A stretch of DNA of 5,095 bases from GCA-016699105 sp036518915. GTDB lineage: Bacteria > Patescibacteriota > Saccharimonadia > UBA4664. The stretch spans positions 1 to 5,095 of the forward strand of contig DATDME010000088.1 of the NCBI GenBank assembly GCA_036518915.1, given 5' to 3'. Each line of letters opens with the position of its first letter. Within the stretch, counting starts at the first letter, position 1. Positions 4,864 to 5,095 of this stretch are shown here, piece by piece. The notes below the pieces were generated by a model, which worked only from the letters and a program-made list of their open reading frames with translations, had not been told where the DNA came from and made no database searches. The position numbers and the translations under genes were made by a program.

Positions 4864-5095
4864 ATGCCAGCTGAGGGGCGGCCTGAGGCTATTACGACAA
4901 TAAAGGCTTTGGTCTGTCCCTCGGCTGCTCTTTGCAATTGAACGCCGGCTGGGACCGGGACGGTTCAGTTCCTGTGTCTACCCGAGAAAGGCGAGCGTGG
5001 CGGCTGCTGCGCCAACCAGCGGAATGGTTATTACGCCCTGGGTTCCTTGTACCGAGGTACTAGTACCTCATCCCTCAATCAACATTGGATAGAGC
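4864..5095 (+). other. Gene-free structured stretch to the right edge
   Basis: No convincing protein gene is seen. Stems: CAGCTGAGGG 4868-4877 with CCCTCGGCTG 4918-4927 (10 pairs, one G-U); TGAAC 4939-4943 with GTTCA 4963-4967 enclosing CCGG 4945-4948/CCGG 4955-4958; AACCA 5014-5018 with TGGTT 5025-5029. The plus frame is open from 4942 to the edge but has no ATG or GTG start and no SD. It could be the leader of a gene, or an RNA gene, continuing past the window. No tRNA, rRNA or riboswitch consensus was matched. Confidence 0.3.
5054..5069. repeat. 16-bp perfect palindrome (possible operator)
   Basis: GAGGTACTAGTACCTC reads identically on both strands. It partly overlaps a second inverted repeat, GTACC (5049-5053)/GGTAC (5056-5060). 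A perfect palindrome without a loop suits a dimeric repressor site better than an RNA stem. No adjacent gene is visible to confirm this. Confidence 0.4.

Noticed and set aside
4981..5067. Minus-strand hydrophobic reading PLVGAAAATLAFLG ending at TAG 4980-4978
   Set aside because: The frame is closed by TGA at 5070-5068 and contains no start codon. It is only about 29 codons and is probably chance.
4942..5095. Plus-strand open frame of about 51 codons to the edge, containing NGYYALGS
   Set aside because: The likeness to the Rpf NGYYGAY motif is short and lacks the surrounding residues. No ATG or GTG start exists, and the only TTG (near 5045) has no SD.
4618..5095. tmRNA, RNase P RNA, SRP RNA, 6S RNA, tRNA or T-box
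   Set aside because: The P4 GAGGAAAGTCCGGGC signature, the SRP GGTCAGG core, tmRNA tRNA-like ends and a proper T-loop were not found. TTGTACCGAGG near 5046 differs from the T-box TGGNACCGCG at key bases.

Overview
The window most likely comes from a Patescibacteria/CPR genome, probably Candidatus Saccharibacteria (TM7). This is inference: it rests on the gene types, their short forms, the near absence of Shine-Dalgarno (SD) sequences, and a membrane-anchored Clp-like ATPase. No marker gene proves it. TGA is used as a stop codon (end of the 120-residue membrane protein), which argues against the code-25 lineages (Absconditabacteria/Gracilibacteria).

Layout. (1) Positions 1-1846, minus strand: a two-gene operon. 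A 120-residue multi-pass membrane protein is followed, with an ATGA stop/start overlap, by a Clp-type AAA+ ATPase that has two N-terminal membrane helices and runs off the left edge. Only its N-terminal region and first AAA module (D1) are visible, and D1 lacks the usual arginine-finger pair. (2) Positions 1847-2030: a divergent control region. It holds a leaderless-type promoter for the operon, and on the plus strand a near-consensus promoter followed at once by a small intrinsic terminator, a second hairpin, and an 11-codon leader ORF that overlaps the next start. (3) Positions 2031-2585, plus strand: a secreted Rpf-like transglycosylase (resuscitation-promoting-factor fold). A bidirectional terminator follows at 2603-2641. 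(4) Positions 2719-4574, minus strand: dprA, then dus. Dus has its own extended -10 promoter placed so that the transcript would start at the ATG. (5) Positions 4575-5095: more than 500 bp with no convincing protein gene. It contains a good plus-strand promoter, a highly structured candidate non-coding RNA (about 4618-4851), a second possible start region, further hairpins and a 16-bp perfect palindrome at 5054-5069.

How the parts fit. The Clp-like ATPase and its small membrane partner look like an envelope-located protein remodelling or quality-control unit. The Rpf-like enzyme is exported and should cut peptidoglycan, either the cell's own wall or, if this is an epibiont, that of a host. 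DprA protects incoming single-stranded DNA and loads RecA during natural transformation. Dus modifies tRNA. The most interesting unexplained parts are the unusual leader of the Rpf-like gene and the structured RNA divergent from dprA, which carries two copies of the anti-SD core CCUCC.
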